This document shows positions 17,814 to 27,176 of a stretch of 64,000 bases of DNA, piece after piece. The stretch lies in assembly GCF_900110075.1 (NCBI RefSeq), contig NZ_FOCJ01000010.1, forward strand, positions 124,001-188,000, in the 5' to 3' direction. This DNA is from Paenibacillus sp. OV219 (lineage in GTDB: Bacteria; Bacillota; Bacilli; Paenibacillales; Paenibacillaceae). The first letter of the stretch is position 1. Every line of letters starts with the position of its first letter. Below the pieces are notes generated by a model. It saw only the letters and a list, made by a program, of their open reading frames with translations, searched no databases and was not told the DNA's origin. The position numbers and the translations under genes are program-made.

Positions 17814-18923
17814 ATGCAAAAAACGAAGATCGGCATCATCGGTTGCGGAATGATCAGCGACATTTACTTGGAGAATTGTATGAAGACGTTCGAGATTTTG
17901 GAGGTCGCGGCAGTTGCCGACCTGAACCTCGAGATGGCGCGCAAACGCGCGGAGCAGTACGGGATTCCTAAAGCATGCTCCGTCGAAGAATTGCTCGCTG
18001 ACCCAGAGATCGAAATCGTCATCAACTTAACATCCCCGCAGGTTCATACGGAAGTAAACTTGCAGATTCTTCATGCCGGCAAGCATGTGTATGCGGAGAA
18101 ACCTTTTGCCTTCACAAGAGAGGATGCAGACCGTGTACTCGACCTAGCACGGGAAAAGGGTCTTCGCGTCGGCATCGCACCCGATACCTTCCTCGGCGGC
18201 GGGCTGCAGACAGCGCGCAAGCTGATCGATGACGGTTGGATCGGCAAGCCTTACATGGCAAACGGCCTTATTCTGATGGGCAGCGCATGGGACGGCATGC
18301 ATCCGAATTTCCGCCAGTACTTGCAGACGGGCTGGGACCCGCTTTATGATATGGCCCCATATTATTTAACGGCATTTGTTCATTTGCTCGGTCCGGTTCG
18401 CCGCGTCAGCGGTTCGGCAGGCTCCGTGCACAGCGAGTTTACTGTGAGTAACCCTCAGTCGCCGAGTTATGGCGAGACAGTTCCAGTGGGTGCGCCTATG
18501 CATGTGACCGCTACGCTTGATTTCGAGAATGGAGCGATGGCGAGCCTGCAGGTGGCAAAAGAAAGCTTCGGCTACACGCCGCGACTGGAAATTTACGGTA
18601 CGGAGGGCATCCTGCAAGTGAACGATCCCAATAGCTTCGACGGCGCAATTACATTGCAGCAACGTAACGGCACGGTGAAGGAAGTCCCGTACTCGCACAG
18701 CTTCGAGCAGAACTCACGAGGCATCGGCGTTGCGGATATGGCCTATGCGATCCGCTCCGGTAGAGCTCACCGAGCAAGCGGAGAGCTATCACGCCACGTG
18801 CTCGATGTGACAGTTGGCATACTGGAATCGTCGAAGACGGACAGACATGTTGCCATTACGGCGCGCTGCGAGCGTCCTGCTCCGCTGCCACTAGGACTTA
18901 TTTATAACCAGCTTGACCAGTGA
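17814..18923 (+). CDS. Gfo/Idh/MocA family NAD(P)-dependent oxidoreductase
   Basis: 369 residues. The ATG at 17814 follows GGTGAG; a further 19 in-frame codons upstream contain the cre-like site and are rejected as coding. The N-terminal Rossmann loop IGIIGCGMISDIYLENC is followed by KHVYAEKPFAFTREDAD, the conserved EKP motif. The C-terminal alpha/beta sheet domain carries a GTEGILQVNDPN segment. The family oxidises sugar or inositol hydroxyls with tightly bound NAD(P). It heads a run of sugar-metabolism genes to 22755, with a 136-base gap before the second family member. Confidence 0.9.
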   Translation: MQKTKIGIIGCGMISDIYLENCMKTFEILEVAAVADLNLEMARKRAEQYGIPKACSVEELLADPEIEIVINLTSPQVHTEVNLQILHAGKHVYAEKPFAFTREDADRVLDLAREKGLRVGIAPDTFLGGGLQTARKLIDDGWIGKPYMANGLILMGSAWDGMHPNFRQYLQTGWDPLYDMAPYYLTAFVHLLGPVRRVSGSAGSVHSEFTVSNPQSPSYGETVPVGAPMHVTATLDFENGAMASLQVAKESFGYTPRLEIYGTEGILQVNDPNSFDGAITLQQRNGTVKEVPYSHSFEQNSRGIGVADMAYAIRSGRAHRASGELSRHVLDVTVGILESSKTDRHVAITARCERPAPLPLGLIYNQLDQ

Positions 18924-19059
18924 GGAACGAACCAGAACAAACTCTAACATAAAGAAACATATTCTAACGTCAAACCGCGTGAAGTTGTTGTATACTGGAG
19001 ATAGAAGCATCAGAGAGACTTCACACCAGAAAGTTACAAAATATGGGGGTTATTTTACA

Positions 19060-20115
19060 ATGAATCAAGTACTCCGTGTTGGCCTAATTGGTTACGGCTT
19101 TGCTGGAAGCGTATTTCATGCACCAGTTGTAACAGCCGTTCCCGGCCTCGAGCTAGTCGCAGTCGTTGAGCGCAGAAGCGAAAAATCCAAAGCGCGTTAT
19201 CCAGGGGTTAATGTCGTCAAAGACGTTCGCGATCTGTATGAAGATCCTTCGATTGACCTTATTATTGTGACGACACCTAGTCCAGGGCATTTCACCTTCG
19301 TGCGAGATGCGCTGCTTGCAGGTAAGCATGTTGTCGTGGAGAAGCCGTTCACGCCGACCGCTGCCGAAGCGGACGAGCTTATTGCACTTGCGAAGCAGCA
19401 GGGCAAAGTCGTTAGCGTCTTCCATAACCGCCGCTACGACGGTGACTATCTGACATTGAAAGAGCTGCTGAGCCAAGGCTTGCTCGGCGATATTAGAGAA
19501 GCTACATTCCGTTGGGATGGCTTCAGTCCAGTAATGAACTCCACCAACTGGCGTGAAGGTGCCGAGCTTGGCAATGGCGTTTTCTATGACCTTGGCGTTC
19601 ATCTGCTCGACCAAGCACTTACGCTATTCGGCATTCCAGATGCGGTGAGCGGTGATGTTCGCAAGCAGCGTGAAGGCGCGGAAGCGGATGATTACTTCGA
19701 TGTGACGCTGTTCTACGGCGAACGTCTGAAGATCAATCTACGTTCCTCCCGTTTCGTGCGCGAGGCGACTCCTCGTTATGTTCTTCACGGTACGAAAGGT
19801 ACGTTCACCAAGTACGGCGTCGACCCGCAAGAGCCGGCGCTTATTAGAGGCGGACAGCCGAATACGCCGCGCTGGGGCGAAGAGCCACGGGAGCTGTGGG
19901 GCAAGCTGAACACGTCAATCGGCGGTCTTCATGTAGAGGGCGTTGTCGAGACGATCACCGGATCTTATGCGGATTACTACAGAAATGTTTATGAGCACAT
20001 CATCGGACAAGCCGAGCTGAATGTGAAGCCAGAGGAAGCAAGAAACGCGGTTCGAATCATTGAATTGGCGCTGCAAAGCAGTGAAGAAGGCAGGAAGCTA
20101 CCGATTAAATTGTAA
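19060..20115 (+). CDS. Gfo/Idh/MocA family oxidoreductase (YvaA/IolW-like)
   Basis: 351 residues. The ATG at 19060 is chosen because GGGGG lies 10 bases upstream and homology begins at LRVGLIGYGFAGSVFHAP. The catalytic segment HVVVEKPFTPTAAEADELI carries the EKP lysine, followed by FHNRRYDGDYLTL and YDLGVHLLDQALTLFG, whose DxGxHxxD pattern is the conserved acid/His motif. The size and the YGFAGxxFHAP motif resemble scyllo-inositol dehydrogenase (IolW/YvaA) and Gal80-like members. Its gene is 31 bases before the isomerase at 20147, so the two are probably an operon. Confidence 0.9.
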   Translation: MNQVLRVGLIGYGFAGSVFHAPVVTAVPGLELVAVVERRSEKSKARYPGVNVVKDVRDLYEDPSIDLIIVTTPSPGHFTFVRDALLAGKHVVVEKPFTPTAAEADELIALAKQQGKVVSVFHNRRYDGDYLTLKELLSQGLLGDIREATFRWDGFSPVMNSTNWREGAELGNGVFYDLGVHLLDQALTLFGIPDAVSGDVRKQREGAEADDYFDVTLFYGERLKINLRSSRFVREATPRYVLHGTKGTFTKYGVDPQEPALIRGGQPNTPRWGEEPRELWGKLNTSIGGLHVEGVVETITGSYADYYRNVYEHIIGQAELNVKPEEARNAVRIIELALQSSEEGRKLPIKL

Positions 20116-20146
20116 AATTATGCGGTTAAGAGGAGAGAGTGCAACG

Positions 20147-20980
20147 ATGTTTCCATTTAAAACGTCATTAAACGCATCAACCTTATTTCCTTATAAACTG
20201 AATGTAGTGGAGCAAATCGCAATCGCTGGGGAAGCGGGCTATGAAGGAATCGAGCTGTGGGTTTCCGGAATCGAGAGCTATCTCGCTGGCGGCGGCACTG
20301 CTGCTGAAATTCGCGAAGCGCTAGCTAGTCACAACGTAGCGTTCGTGAACGCGATCGCCTTCATCAAATGGGCGGATCAGGACGAAGCGATCCGAGATGA
20401 AGCTTTCGTACAAGCGGAGCGCGAGCTTCGCATGCTGGCTGATCTTGGCTGCCGCGCTGCTGCTGCGCCGCCATTCGGCGATGTGGCGAACGTCAGCTTG
20501 ACCGATATGGGCGCTCACTTCGCAAGGCTGTCGGCGCTTGGTCGCGAGATCGGCATCGACCTCTATGTCGAGTTCTGGGGTCGCGCGAGTAACTTATCGC
20601 GTGTTGATCAGGCACTCGAAGTGATGCGTGCGTCAGGCTTGGCGAATGCACAGATGCTGCTTGATCCATTCCACATGTACACGGGCGGCAGTACTGTTGA
20701 CGATCTGAAGGGATTGCAGGGAAGTCAGATTGGCATTATGCATGCCAATGACTACCCGACTTCACCTAGCCGCGAGACTATTACGGACGCAGAGCGGGTA
20801 TTCCCTGGCGAAGGCATCGCGCCTTCCAAGGAAATTGCCGAGACGCTCTACGCGGCAGGCTACCGTGGCTATCTCTCTGTAGAGCTGTTCATTGCGGACT
20901 TCGGCTCGCAGACGGCGCTGGAAACAGCTGTGAAGGGTCTGCAAACGTTGAAGGAAACGTATCAGGTTGCAGCCGAGTAA
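20147..20980 (+). CDS. Sugar phosphate isomerase/epimerase family protein
   Basis: 277 residues from the ATG at 20147, with AGGAGAG 9 bases upstream. TIM-barrel xylose-isomerase-like features: KTSLNASTLFPYKLNVVEQI at the start, AGYEGIELWVSG, CRAAAAPPFGD, YVEFWGRASN (metal Glu), MLLDPFHMYTGG (metal Asp) and YRGYLSVELF near the end. Family members isomerise keto sugars or epimerise at C3 with Mn or Co. It lies directly downstream of an IolW-like dehydrogenase, consistent with inositol or uncommon-sugar metabolism. A cruciform terminator follows. Confidence 0.88.
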   Translation: MFPFKTSLNASTLFPYKLNVVEQIAIAGEAGYEGIELWVSGIESYLAGGGTAAEIREALASHNVAFVNAIAFIKWADQDEAIRDEAFVQAERELRMLADLGCRAAAAPPFGDVANVSLTDMGAHFARLSALGREIGIDLYVEFWGRASNLSRVDQALEVMRASGLANAQMLLDPFHMYTGGSTVDDLKGLQGSQIGIMHANDYPTSPSRETITDAERVFPGEGIAPSKEIAETLYAAGYRGYLSVELFIADFGSQTALETAVKGLQTLKETYQVAAE

Positions 20981-21002
20981 TTGCGATAAAGATTGAAATG
21001 AA

Positions 21003-21042
21003 ACTGAGCGTTCGCGGCAGGCTTGCCGGCGCTCAGTTTTTG
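21003..21042 (+). terminator. Rho-independent terminator after the isomerase gene
   Basis: Outer stem ACTGAGCG/CGCTCAGT encloses an inner stem CGGCA/TGCCG. Five T follow. Confidence 0.85.
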
Positions 21043-21158
21043 TATAGCGCGATTGTTAAAAATGGTAGCGCTGTCAAGAAGCCTGTCGCTTGATGGATAC
21101 TGTTCCTTCGGACATCATACAAGCTGCAATTACATATGGAAAGTAGGTGAGTTTGCAG

Positions 21159-21908
21159 ATGAAATTATCGGTATGTGTTGACGCCGTCTATAGAGGCAAG
21201 GACTTTTATGCGAGCATTGAAGAAATTCGCGAGATCGGCTATGACACGATTGAGTTCTGGAGCTGGTGGGACAAAGATGTGGAGAAGGTTGCTCATGCCA
21301 CTCGCGAGCTTGGTCTTGGTATCGCATCGGTATGCACGAAGATGGAAAGCTTGGTGGATGCGTCGAAGCGGGAGGGTTTTGTAACGGGGCTCCGTGAATC
21401 CATTGAGGTGGCTGGGCAGCTTGGCTGCAAAGTGCTGATCACTCAAGCGGGAGCAGAGCTGGTTGGTGTGCCACGCGAGGAGCAGCGACGGTCGATAATT
21501 GAAGGGCTGAAGGTTGCTGCGCCTCTACTAGAGGAAGCAGGGGTTATGATTGTGCTTGAACCGCTGAATACGCTTGTTGATCATAAAGGCTATTATTTAT
21601 ATTCTTCAGAAGAAGCGTTCCATATTGTCCGCGAGGTCGGCAGTCCGAATGTGAAGCTGGTGTTCGATATTTATCATCAGCAAATTATGGAGGGCAACGT
21701 GCTGGCTAATATCATCCCGAACCTCGGGCTGATCGGACATTTTCATGCGGCGGGCAATCCGGGGCGGCATGAGCTTAGCTCGGGCGAGCTGCACTACGGT
21801 CGGATCTTCGAGGCCATTGATGCGGCGGGATACGAAGGCTATATGGGACTGGAATATTTTCCGGTTGCGGCACCTGCTGACGGTTTAAAAGCACTGCTTG
21901 GTTCATAG
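21159..21908 (+). CDS. TIM-barrel protein, hydroxypyruvate isomerase (Hyi)-like
   Basis: 249 residues. The ATG at 21159 has AGGTGA 8 bases upstream; a GTG 12 bases earlier overlaps that site. The sequence carries YDTIEFWSWWDKD, VLITQAGAEL, VMIVLEPLNTLVDHKGYYL with the metal Glu, NVKLVFDIYHQQIMEGN with the metal Asp, IGHFHAAGNPGRHEL and GYMGLEYFP. These are the hallmark segments of the hydroxypyruvate isomerase family, which interconverts hydroxypyruvate and tartronate semialdehyde or related keto sugars. The gene is 37 bases upstream of a PhyH dioxygenase, probably as a bicistron. Confidence 0.9.
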   Translation: MKLSVCVDAVYRGKDFYASIEEIREIGYDTIEFWSWWDKDVEKVAHATRELGLGIASVCTKMESLVDASKREGFVTGLRESIEVAGQLGCKVLITQAGAELVGVPREEQRRSIIEGLKVAAPLLEEAGVMIVLEPLNTLVDHKGYYLYSSEEAFHIVREVGSPNVKLVFDIYHQQIMEGNVLANIIPNLGLIGHFHAAGNPGRHELSSGELHYGRIFEAIDAAGYEGYMGLEYFPVAAPADGLKALLGS

Positions 21909-21945
21909 CTTGTTTGTAACTATATAAGGAGAAGGAGTGGGATGA

Positions 21946-22755
21946 ATGGAGCTTACGAAAGAGCAGCTTGCGTTCTTTGACACCTTTGGGTTTATTAAAC
22001 TATCAGGCCTGCTGAAGGCGGACATCACGTGGATTACAGAAGAGTTCGAAGCGGTATTCCCGATGCTGGAAGAGAAGCATGATGGGTCGAAAAGAACGAT
22101 GATCGTCCCGTTTGCCGATCAGCGCGAGAAGCTGTGCAGCCTCATAGATGACGCCCGGATTGCGGGCATTGCGAAGTCGCTGCTCGGCGACGACTTTAAC
22201 TACATGGGCAGCGACGGCAACTATTACACAGGCGATACTGGCTGGCACCGCGACGGGGAGAATCGTGCGCGCAGACATGTGAAGATCGCGCTCTATCTCG
22301 ACACACTGGACGGCTCGAGTGGCGCGCTTCGTGTTATTCCGGGAAGCCACCGGCTTGACGACCAGTTCGGCGTCGATGTGAAACGGGTGAGTGGGTCGCA
22401 GGCGGCGCTTGGTGTTGCAGGGCCGGATGTGCCTTCAGTGGCTCTGGATGTCGTGCCGGGCGATGTGCTCGTGTTCGACCATAATTTGTTCCATGCCTCG
22501 TTCGGCGGCAGCTCGCATCGGCGTATGTTCACTTTGAACCTGTGCGAGCGGTTTGGTGAAGATGCACTGGATGAGCTTCATGCGTATATTTTGCTGCATG
22601 CGCATTATCGGCGCGAGCACTATTACGGCTCCGCCATGCTGCGCAGTGCTGGACCGGCGCGGATGGTCCACCTCGAGCAAGTCGACGCCCTCTGCGGCGA
22701 CTACGCCGAGCGCACGAAGGATCTGCCGCAGCTTCCGCTGAAGGCGCTGATCTAA
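21946..22755 (+). CDS. Phytanoyl-CoA dioxygenase (PhyH) family Fe(II)/2-oxoglutarate oxygenase
   Basis: 269 residues. The ATG at 21946 has AGGAG 8 bases upstream; an ATG at 21942 is out of frame. The double-stranded beta-helix facial triad is intact: His101 and Asp103 in GWHRDGENR, His183 in FDHNLFHASFGG, with Arg192/193 in HRRMFTLNL to bind 2-oxoglutarate. Such enzymes hydroxylate small molecules, often natural-product or phosphonate-type substrates, in the cytoplasm. It is cotranscribed with the Hyi-like gene. It is one of five PhyH loci in this window and one of two complete ones. Confidence 0.9.
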   Translation: MELTKEQLAFFDTFGFIKLSGLLKADITWITEEFEAVFPMLEEKHDGSKRTMIVPFADQREKLCSLIDDARIAGIAKSLLGDDFNYMGSDGNYYTGDTGWHRDGENRARRHVKIALYLDTLDGSSGALRVIPGSHRLDDQFGVDVKRVSGSQAALGVAGPDVPSVALDVVPGDVLVFDHNLFHASFGGSSHRRMFTLNLCERFGEDALDELHAYILLHAHYRREHYYGSAMLRSAGPARMVHLEQVDALCGDYAERTKDLPQLPLKALI

Positions 22756-22760
22756 TGGGG

Positions 22761-22793
22761 AAGGCGCTCTCGATTGTGGGGAGCGCCTTTTTG
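22761..22793 (+). terminator. Rho-independent terminator of the PhyH gene
   Basis: Perfect stem AAGGCGCTC/GAGCGCCTT with an 11-base loop, ending in five T, starting 6 bases after the stop codon. Confidence 0.9.
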
Positions 22794-22822
22794 TGTTGGT
22801 TGTTGTGGGAGGCCGTTCACCA

Positions 22823-23200
22823 GCCTAGCACATTCGCCGAAGTTGGCTGAAAATAGCCCAAGAGGTCCAGCAAACCAGCTACATTCGCCGAAGGTGGCTG
22901 AAAATAGCTAATGAGGTCCAGCAAACCAGCCACATTCGCTGAAGTTGGTTGAAAATAGCCCAAGAGGTCCAGCAAACCAGCTACATTCGCCGAAGTTGGC
23001 TGAAAATAGCTAAAGAGGTCCAGCAACCCAGCTACATTCGCCGAAGGTGGTTGAAAATAGCTAAAGAGGTCCAGCAAACCAGCTACATTAGCCGAAGGTG
23101 GTTGAAAATAGCCCAAGAGGTCCAGCAAACCAGCTACATTCGCTGAAGTTGGTTGAAAATAGCCCAAGAGGTCCGCAAACCAGCTACATTCGCTATGTTC
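22823..23200. repeat. 51-bp tandem repeat array, eight units
   Basis: The core ACATTCGC recurs at 22830, 22881, 22932, 22983, 23034, 23085 and 23136, exactly 51 bases apart, and at 23186 (50 bases after a one-base deletion). A few positions vary between units. Each unit contains an imperfect hairpin (TTGGCT-GAAAAT-AGCCCAA). Because 51 is 17 codons, the minus strand stays open and would read repeats of YFQPTSANVAGLLDLLG, but there is no clear ribosome site and no gene context. It fills the gap between two convergent terminators. Confidence 0.9.
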
Positions 23201-23257
23201 AGCTCTGGCATCGCTCCTCTTAGCCTACATCCTGCGCGGCCTCCCAACCCGCCAAAC

Positions 23258-23294
23258 AAAAAAAATAGGCTCCGCACCCAAAGGTGCGAAGCCT
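23258..23294 (-). terminator. Rho-independent terminator of the chemoreceptor gene
   Basis: On the minus strand a 12-bp stem (AGGCTTCGCACC/GGTGCGGAGCCT, one mismatch) with a 4-base loop is followed by a run of T. Confidence 0.9.
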
Positions 23295-23313
23295 GCTATT
23301 CAAACCAACCAAC

Positions 23314-25302
23314 CTATAGCTTAAACCGTTCCACACGCAGCTGCAGATCCTCTGCCATCTTCGTGAGGAAAGCTGCAGACGCGGCGATTTCCTCCATGGA
23401 TGCGAGCTGCTGCTGCGCGGCGGCGGATACATTTTGCGTAGCGAGAGCAGATTCTTGGGCGACACCGGAGATCGTATTGATCGCGGTAACGGTCTCGTGA
23501 CCATCGCTCGAAATTCGCTGCGACACTCGCGATACTTCCTTGATTTGCGCTTCGACTTCAAGGACGGACCCTTGAATTTGTTTGAACAATGCACCTGCGC
23601 GGCTTATAACTGCGATACCTGCTGTCACCTCGACGGACGTTGCATTCATCGAATCAACTGCGCGCTCGGTACCGCCTTGCATGGATTCAACAAGCTCAAT
23701 GACGCTCTTCGATGATGTGGCGGTCTGTTCCGCCAGCTTCTTCACCTCTTGCGCAACAACTGCAAAACCTCTCCCGTGCTCGCCGGCTCTTGCTGCTTCG
23801 ATGGATGCATTCAAGGACAGCAGGTTCGTCTGAGTCGAAATATCTTGAATCATGTTCACCATTTGGCCGATCTCTGCCGATTGCTGTGTCAGTCCCGTGA
23901 TGACATGCGACAATTCTTCAAACGTGCGCTCAATAGACTGCATCTGCGTAATCGCTGTCTCAATTGCAGCATTGCCCTCTGCGGATATATGGGAGGTTTG
24001 CACCGCAACCTCTGTGACCGATTGCGCATTAGCAGCGATCTCTTCGACGCCTCTGGACATCTCGCCGACAGATGTGGAGCCGATCTTAACACTTTCCACT
24101 TGTTTCTCGGAGCCGCTCGCCATTTGCTGAATATTCTCAGCGATAAACTGTGTAGCCATTGAAGTCTGGTCCGAGCTGGCGGAGAGCTGCTCGGATGAGG
24201 CAGCCAGCTGATGGGACGTTTCATTCACTTCGGTCAGCAGCGTCTTCAGCGATACGATCATAGCATTGAAGCTTGTGCTAAGCTTCGTAATTTCGTCCTT
24301 CTTGGCACCCGTTACATGAAGCGATACGGTCAGATCGCCACGGCTGACTTGCTCCGACACATGAATGAGTGCACGAATCGGACGCACAATCGCACGAATT
24401 ATGATATAGATTAGCGCTGCGCCTGCAACGAGGCAGATCACAACAACAAGCAGCGTTTGGTTCAAAATCTTCGTGGCGTCCTTGTCGATCTCATTCACAC
24501 TGAACGTGCCGGCAAGCTTCCAGCCTGTAAGCTTATTCGTCAGTACGGCCTGGCGCATCGTGCTGTTTTTCGTTTCATAAGTGAAAAAAGCGCTTTGTTC
24601 TTCATACATTGGCTTGGCAATTTCATCTGGAACCTTAGCCCCAGCCTGGAGAAGGGGATGGATGAGGTACGTCTTGGTGTTATCCGCGATGGAGACGTAG
24701 CCTTCTTTGCCGATTTTGACACTTCCAATCTGTCCGTTCAGCGAGGTGAGGTTCAAGTCTACGCCGACCACGCCTGCTCCATTCGGAGTTGCTTTGGCGA
24801 TCGTGACGACGACTTTTCCATCCGTAGCGTTGATGTAAGGCTCGGTAATGATGATTTTGCCATCTGCCTTCATTGCACTTTCATACCAAGGACGAGTACG
24901 CGGGTCAAAATCCGCCGGTAGCTCCTGTTGCGGGCTGAGCAGCATTTCGCCTTTGCTCGTACCAAGGTAGACGTTATCGACTTGAGTGTGTACTTTCTGG
25001 AATGCAGCGATCAACTTCTGCAGGTCAGATACTGCTGTAGGCTGGCCGGCGTCGAGTTTAAAAGTCTGGGATAAATAATCAACATCCGTAGTGATGGGCT
25101 GGATATAGCCAGTCAGCATTTCGTCGAGGACACGCACATTTTCTGTGACTGTCATATTCATCCGATCCTCGATTTGGGATTTCGCCGTCTGATAAGAGAA
25201 CCAACCGATCGTAAGGCTCGGCACGAGCAAAATAACTGTAAAAGCAATAATGAGCTTATTCCGAAGAGTAAGTGCGAATAGATTGCGTTTCAATACATTC
25301 AA
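23314..25302 (-). CDS. Methyl-accepting chemotaxis protein with dCache sensor
   Basis: 662 residues. The start is a TTG at 25302 with a weak GAAAGAAG site. The first transmembrane helix spans about 16-36 and the second about 282-303. Between them is a double Cache ligand domain, with [20 protein letters not shown] and [17 protein letters not shown] domain (about 304-357) precedes a long signalling coiled coil whose hairpin tip includes [20 protein letters not shown]. Cache ligands are usually amino or organic acids. It is monocistronic, with its own terminator next to the 51-bp repeat array. Confidence 0.92.
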   Translation of the reverse strand: MNVLKRNLFALTLRNKLIIAFTVILLVPSLTIGWFSYQTAKSQIEDRMNMTVTENVRVLDEMLTGYIQPITTDVDYLSQTFKLDAGQPTAVSDLQKLIAAFQKVHTQVDNVYLGTSKGEMLLSPQQELPADFDPRTRPWYESAMKADGKIIITEPYINATDGKVVVTIAKATPNGAGVVGVDLNLTSLNGQIGSVKIGKEGYVSIADNTKTYLIHPLLQAGAKVPDEIAKPMYEEQSAFFTYETKNSTMRQAVLTNKLTGWKLAGTFSVNEIDKDATKILNQTLLVVVICLVAGAALIYIIIRAIVRPIRALIHVSEQVSRGDLTVSLHVTGAKKDEITKLSTSFNAMIVSLKTLLTEVNETSHQLAASSEQLSASSDQTSMATQFIAENIQQMASGSEKQVESVKIGSTSVGEMSRGVEEIAANAQSVTEVAVQTSHISAEGNAAIETAITQMQSIERTFEELSHVITGLTQQSAEIGQMVNMIQDISTQTNLLSLNASIEAARAGEHGRGFAVVAQEVKKLAEQTATSSKSVIELVESMQGGTERAVDSMNATSVEVTAGIAVISRAGALFKQIQGSVLEVEAQIKEVSRVSQRISSDGHETVTAINTISGVAQESALATQNVSAAAQQQLASMEEIAASAAFLTKMAEDLQLRVERFKL

Positions 25303-25504
25303 CTTCTTTCATTAATTGATTGGGCGGCTCGCAAGTATGAAAGCCACAGCACCCTGAATAAATATCGTCGAAAACCATTTAGAAAATTAGAGAAAAACAG
25401 GTGGTAAAAGTTAGATTAATGTTAGTTTTGCTTGCAGATATATTATAAATTTGAGGAAAAAAGGAAGAAGCCAACTGGATGTCCAGCTAGCTCCTAAGTC
25501 AAGG

Positions 25505-25852
25505 CTATCGGATTGTTGTAAAAGAGAATTGGTAATGTCTCTTGCCTGCGTCCACGGTGACGATGATATTCCGCCCTGGATTGAGGTCGTGAGCTGGCCG
25601 AAAAGATAACCCGTATACTGTGCCTGCAACAGTGCCGTAGATATATTCATTCGGAGCATCTGCGTAATGTAGCGCCATCCCTAGGTCGTTGCCGCGTGTA
25701 CCTTTCCAATTGGCAGTAATTTGAGCATCGTTCGGCACATTGACCTCGCCATTGGTCGGATAAGTCCGCAGCATCCAGTTGTTAGAAAGGTACAGTTCGG
25801 CGCCTAACGCAACGGTTACAATGCCCGCAAAAAGGATGAAAATTCGCATCAT
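25505..25852 (-). CDS. Small membrane-anchored protein with Ig-like (SbsA-type) domain
   Basis: 115 residues. The first of tandem ATGs at 25852 has AGGAG 9 bases upstream. The frame stays open further upstream but runs into repeat DNA, and I treat that as noncoding. Residues 3-19 (RIFILFAGIVTVALGAE) form a signal anchor. The remainder, with TYPTNGEVNVPNDAQITANW at 30-49, then GTVAGTVYGLSF and a final YQFSFTT, resembles the bacterial Ig-like domain found in S-layer proteins (SbsA type). Function unknown. It may be exposed on the cell surface. Confidence 0.75.
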   Translation of the reverse strand: MMRIFILFAGIVTVALGAELYLSNNWMLRTYPTNGEVNVPNDAQITANWKGTRGNDLGMALHYADAPNEYIYGTVAGTVYGLSFRPAHDLNPGRNIIVTVDAGKRHYQFSFTTIR

Positions 25853-25909
25853 CCGGCATGTCTCCTCGTGGTAGTGGTAGCACCAGTATGTCCGGGAGGC
25901 TTGCTGGTT

Positions 25910-26310
25910 TAGACAGGGGAGAGGGAGCGCAGGAGCAAGAGCAAGAGCAAGAGGGGTAGTGGTTACCCTACATGAGTCGAAAAAGCAGCAAAAGAGCGCA
26001 AAGGGGGTAGTGGTTACCACTCCGGTTGGCTGATACAAGCGAAAGAGTATCCCCAAGGGATACACATCAGCGATAGCCCGCCGAAAAGTGTCCGAGAGAG
26101 TATATACGCTCTTTCGCGCGCAGGGCGGGGTAGGAAAAAGAGCTCTGAGAAGCAGAGAGAGCAAATGAGCTCTCCCAGCAGGGAAACCGACGGTATTCCC
26201 CGCCGAAATGCCTCCGAGAGAGCAAATACGCTCTCTCGCACACCAGAAAGGGCCCAAAAAAAGAGCTGAGAGAGCAAATATGCTCTCTCAGCAAGGAATT
26301 CGGTGGAGGA
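25910..26310. repeat. Noncoding block of palindromic GAGAGAGC repeats
   Basis: Four imperfect hairpins share the form GAGAGAGCAAATRYGCTCTC, centred near 26105, 26168, 26229 and 26279, about 50-65 bases apart. Linkers such as CCGCCGAAA are also repeated. Two copies of GGGTAGTGGTTACC lie upstream near 25955 and 26007. I see no gene here; minus-strand reading frames through the block are low-complexity. Confidence 0.75.
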
Positions 26311-26334
26311 ATATCCGCAGCAGCGGCGCCATCC

Positions 26335-26994
26335 CTACTTCGTAAAGCACAGCAAATTATCATCGCTGTCCAAATGTTTAAGAATCTCCTTCTGGATCAG
26401 ATCCAGATCTTTGGTGCGGAACGCATCCATGAGCTCTTGGTGATCGCGCTCCATATGGTCGAGGTTGTAGAACGAGATGTTCTTCGTGAAGTGGAGGCGG
26501 ATTTGGTTGACGATGCTTTGCCAGGTCAGCATGACGGTCCGCTCGGCCGCCAGCTCCAGAATCGACTGGTGGAACAGGATGTCGAGGTCGACTAGCCTGC
26601 TCTTCTCGCCATTTTCGACGGCTACGCGCATTTCATTAATAATGACTTGCTGCTTCGCGAAGAAGCTGTCGTCTAGCTTGTCCAGATACCGCTTCACAAC
26701 GAACCACTCAATATGGAAGCGGATCGGCATGAGAATGTTCTGCACTTCATCGGCGTCCAGATCAGCCACGATCGTTTCCTTATAAGGATACGACAGCAGC
26801 AGACCTTCGCGCTCCAGTTGGCGGATCGCTTCACGAATCGGACCGCGGCTGACACCCATTTGCTCGGCGATGTCCATCTCTTTAATGCGTGCGCCAGGGA
26901 GAAGATGACCGTTCAAGATGGCTTCTCGCAGATCATTCGTCACTTTTTCGCGAAGGGACGTGTTGGCTTGCTGCTTAAATGTAAACTCGGACAT
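26335..26994 (-). CDS. GntR family (FadR/FCD subfamily) transcriptional regulator
   Basis: 219 residues. The ATG at 26994 has AGGAG 9 bases upstream. The N-terminal winged helix has LREKVTNDLREAILNGHLLP, then GARIKEMDIAEQMGVSRGPI and REAIRQLEREGLL. The C-terminal helical FCD domain carries the metal/ligand residues of the family: DLDILFHQSIL, and His in HMERDHQELMDAF and LKHLD. The regulators respond to sugar acids and organic acids. It is divergent from the dehydratase operon at 27257, and two matching operators lie in the gap, so it very likely represses that operon and is induced by its substrate. Confidence 0.92.
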   Translation of the reverse strand: MSEFTFKQQANTSLREKVTNDLREAILNGHLLPGARIKEMDIAEQMGVSRGPIREAIRQLEREGLLLSYPYKETIVADLDADEVQNILMPIRFHIEWFVVKRYLDKLDDSFFAKQQVIINEMRVAVENGEKSRLVDLDILFHQSILELAAERTVMLTWQSIVNQIRLHFTKNISFYNLDHMERDHQELMDAFRTKDLDLIQKEILKHLDSDDNLLCFTK

Positions 26995-27107
26995 AAATAG
27001 TAGCTCCTTCGGCAACTGAGAGACGGTAGCGCTACATGAACAGTAAACGCTTTCCCATTATAAAACCAGTATACCCCGAATCGCTGCAAAATGCACCACA
27101 TTGTACT

Positions 27108-27176
27108 TTGTCAACAATCAGCAACTGACAACGAGGATAAATATTGTTGACAATATGCGAAAATCGGAATTACAAT
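27108..27176 (+). promoter_or_regulatory. Promoter of the sugar-acid operon with two GntR operators
   Basis: Two palindromes that are mirror copies of each other, TTGTCAACAA (27108-27117) and TTGTTGACAA (27144-27153), fit the FCD-type GntR pattern TNGTNNACNA. The second overlaps the -35 of a strong promoter: TTGACA at 27147-27152, 18 bases, TACAAT at 27171-27176. Bound repressor would occlude RNA polymerase. The spacing of 36 bases could allow loop or side-by-side dimer binding. Confidence 0.7.

Noticed and set aside
22817-23167. Minus-strand ORF of 116 codons made of 17-residue repeats
   Set aside because: It arises because the repeat unit is 51 bases; no ribosome site, and it lies wholly in the tandem array between terminators. 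Recorded as repeat.
22823-23200. Possible CRISPR array
   Set aside because: Units are contiguous and nearly identical over the whole 51 bases, with no unique spacers and no cas genes.
25853-26257. N-terminal extension of the small Ig-like protein
   Set aside because: The frame is open but runs through palindromic repeats; the AGGAG site lies at the ATG at 25852.
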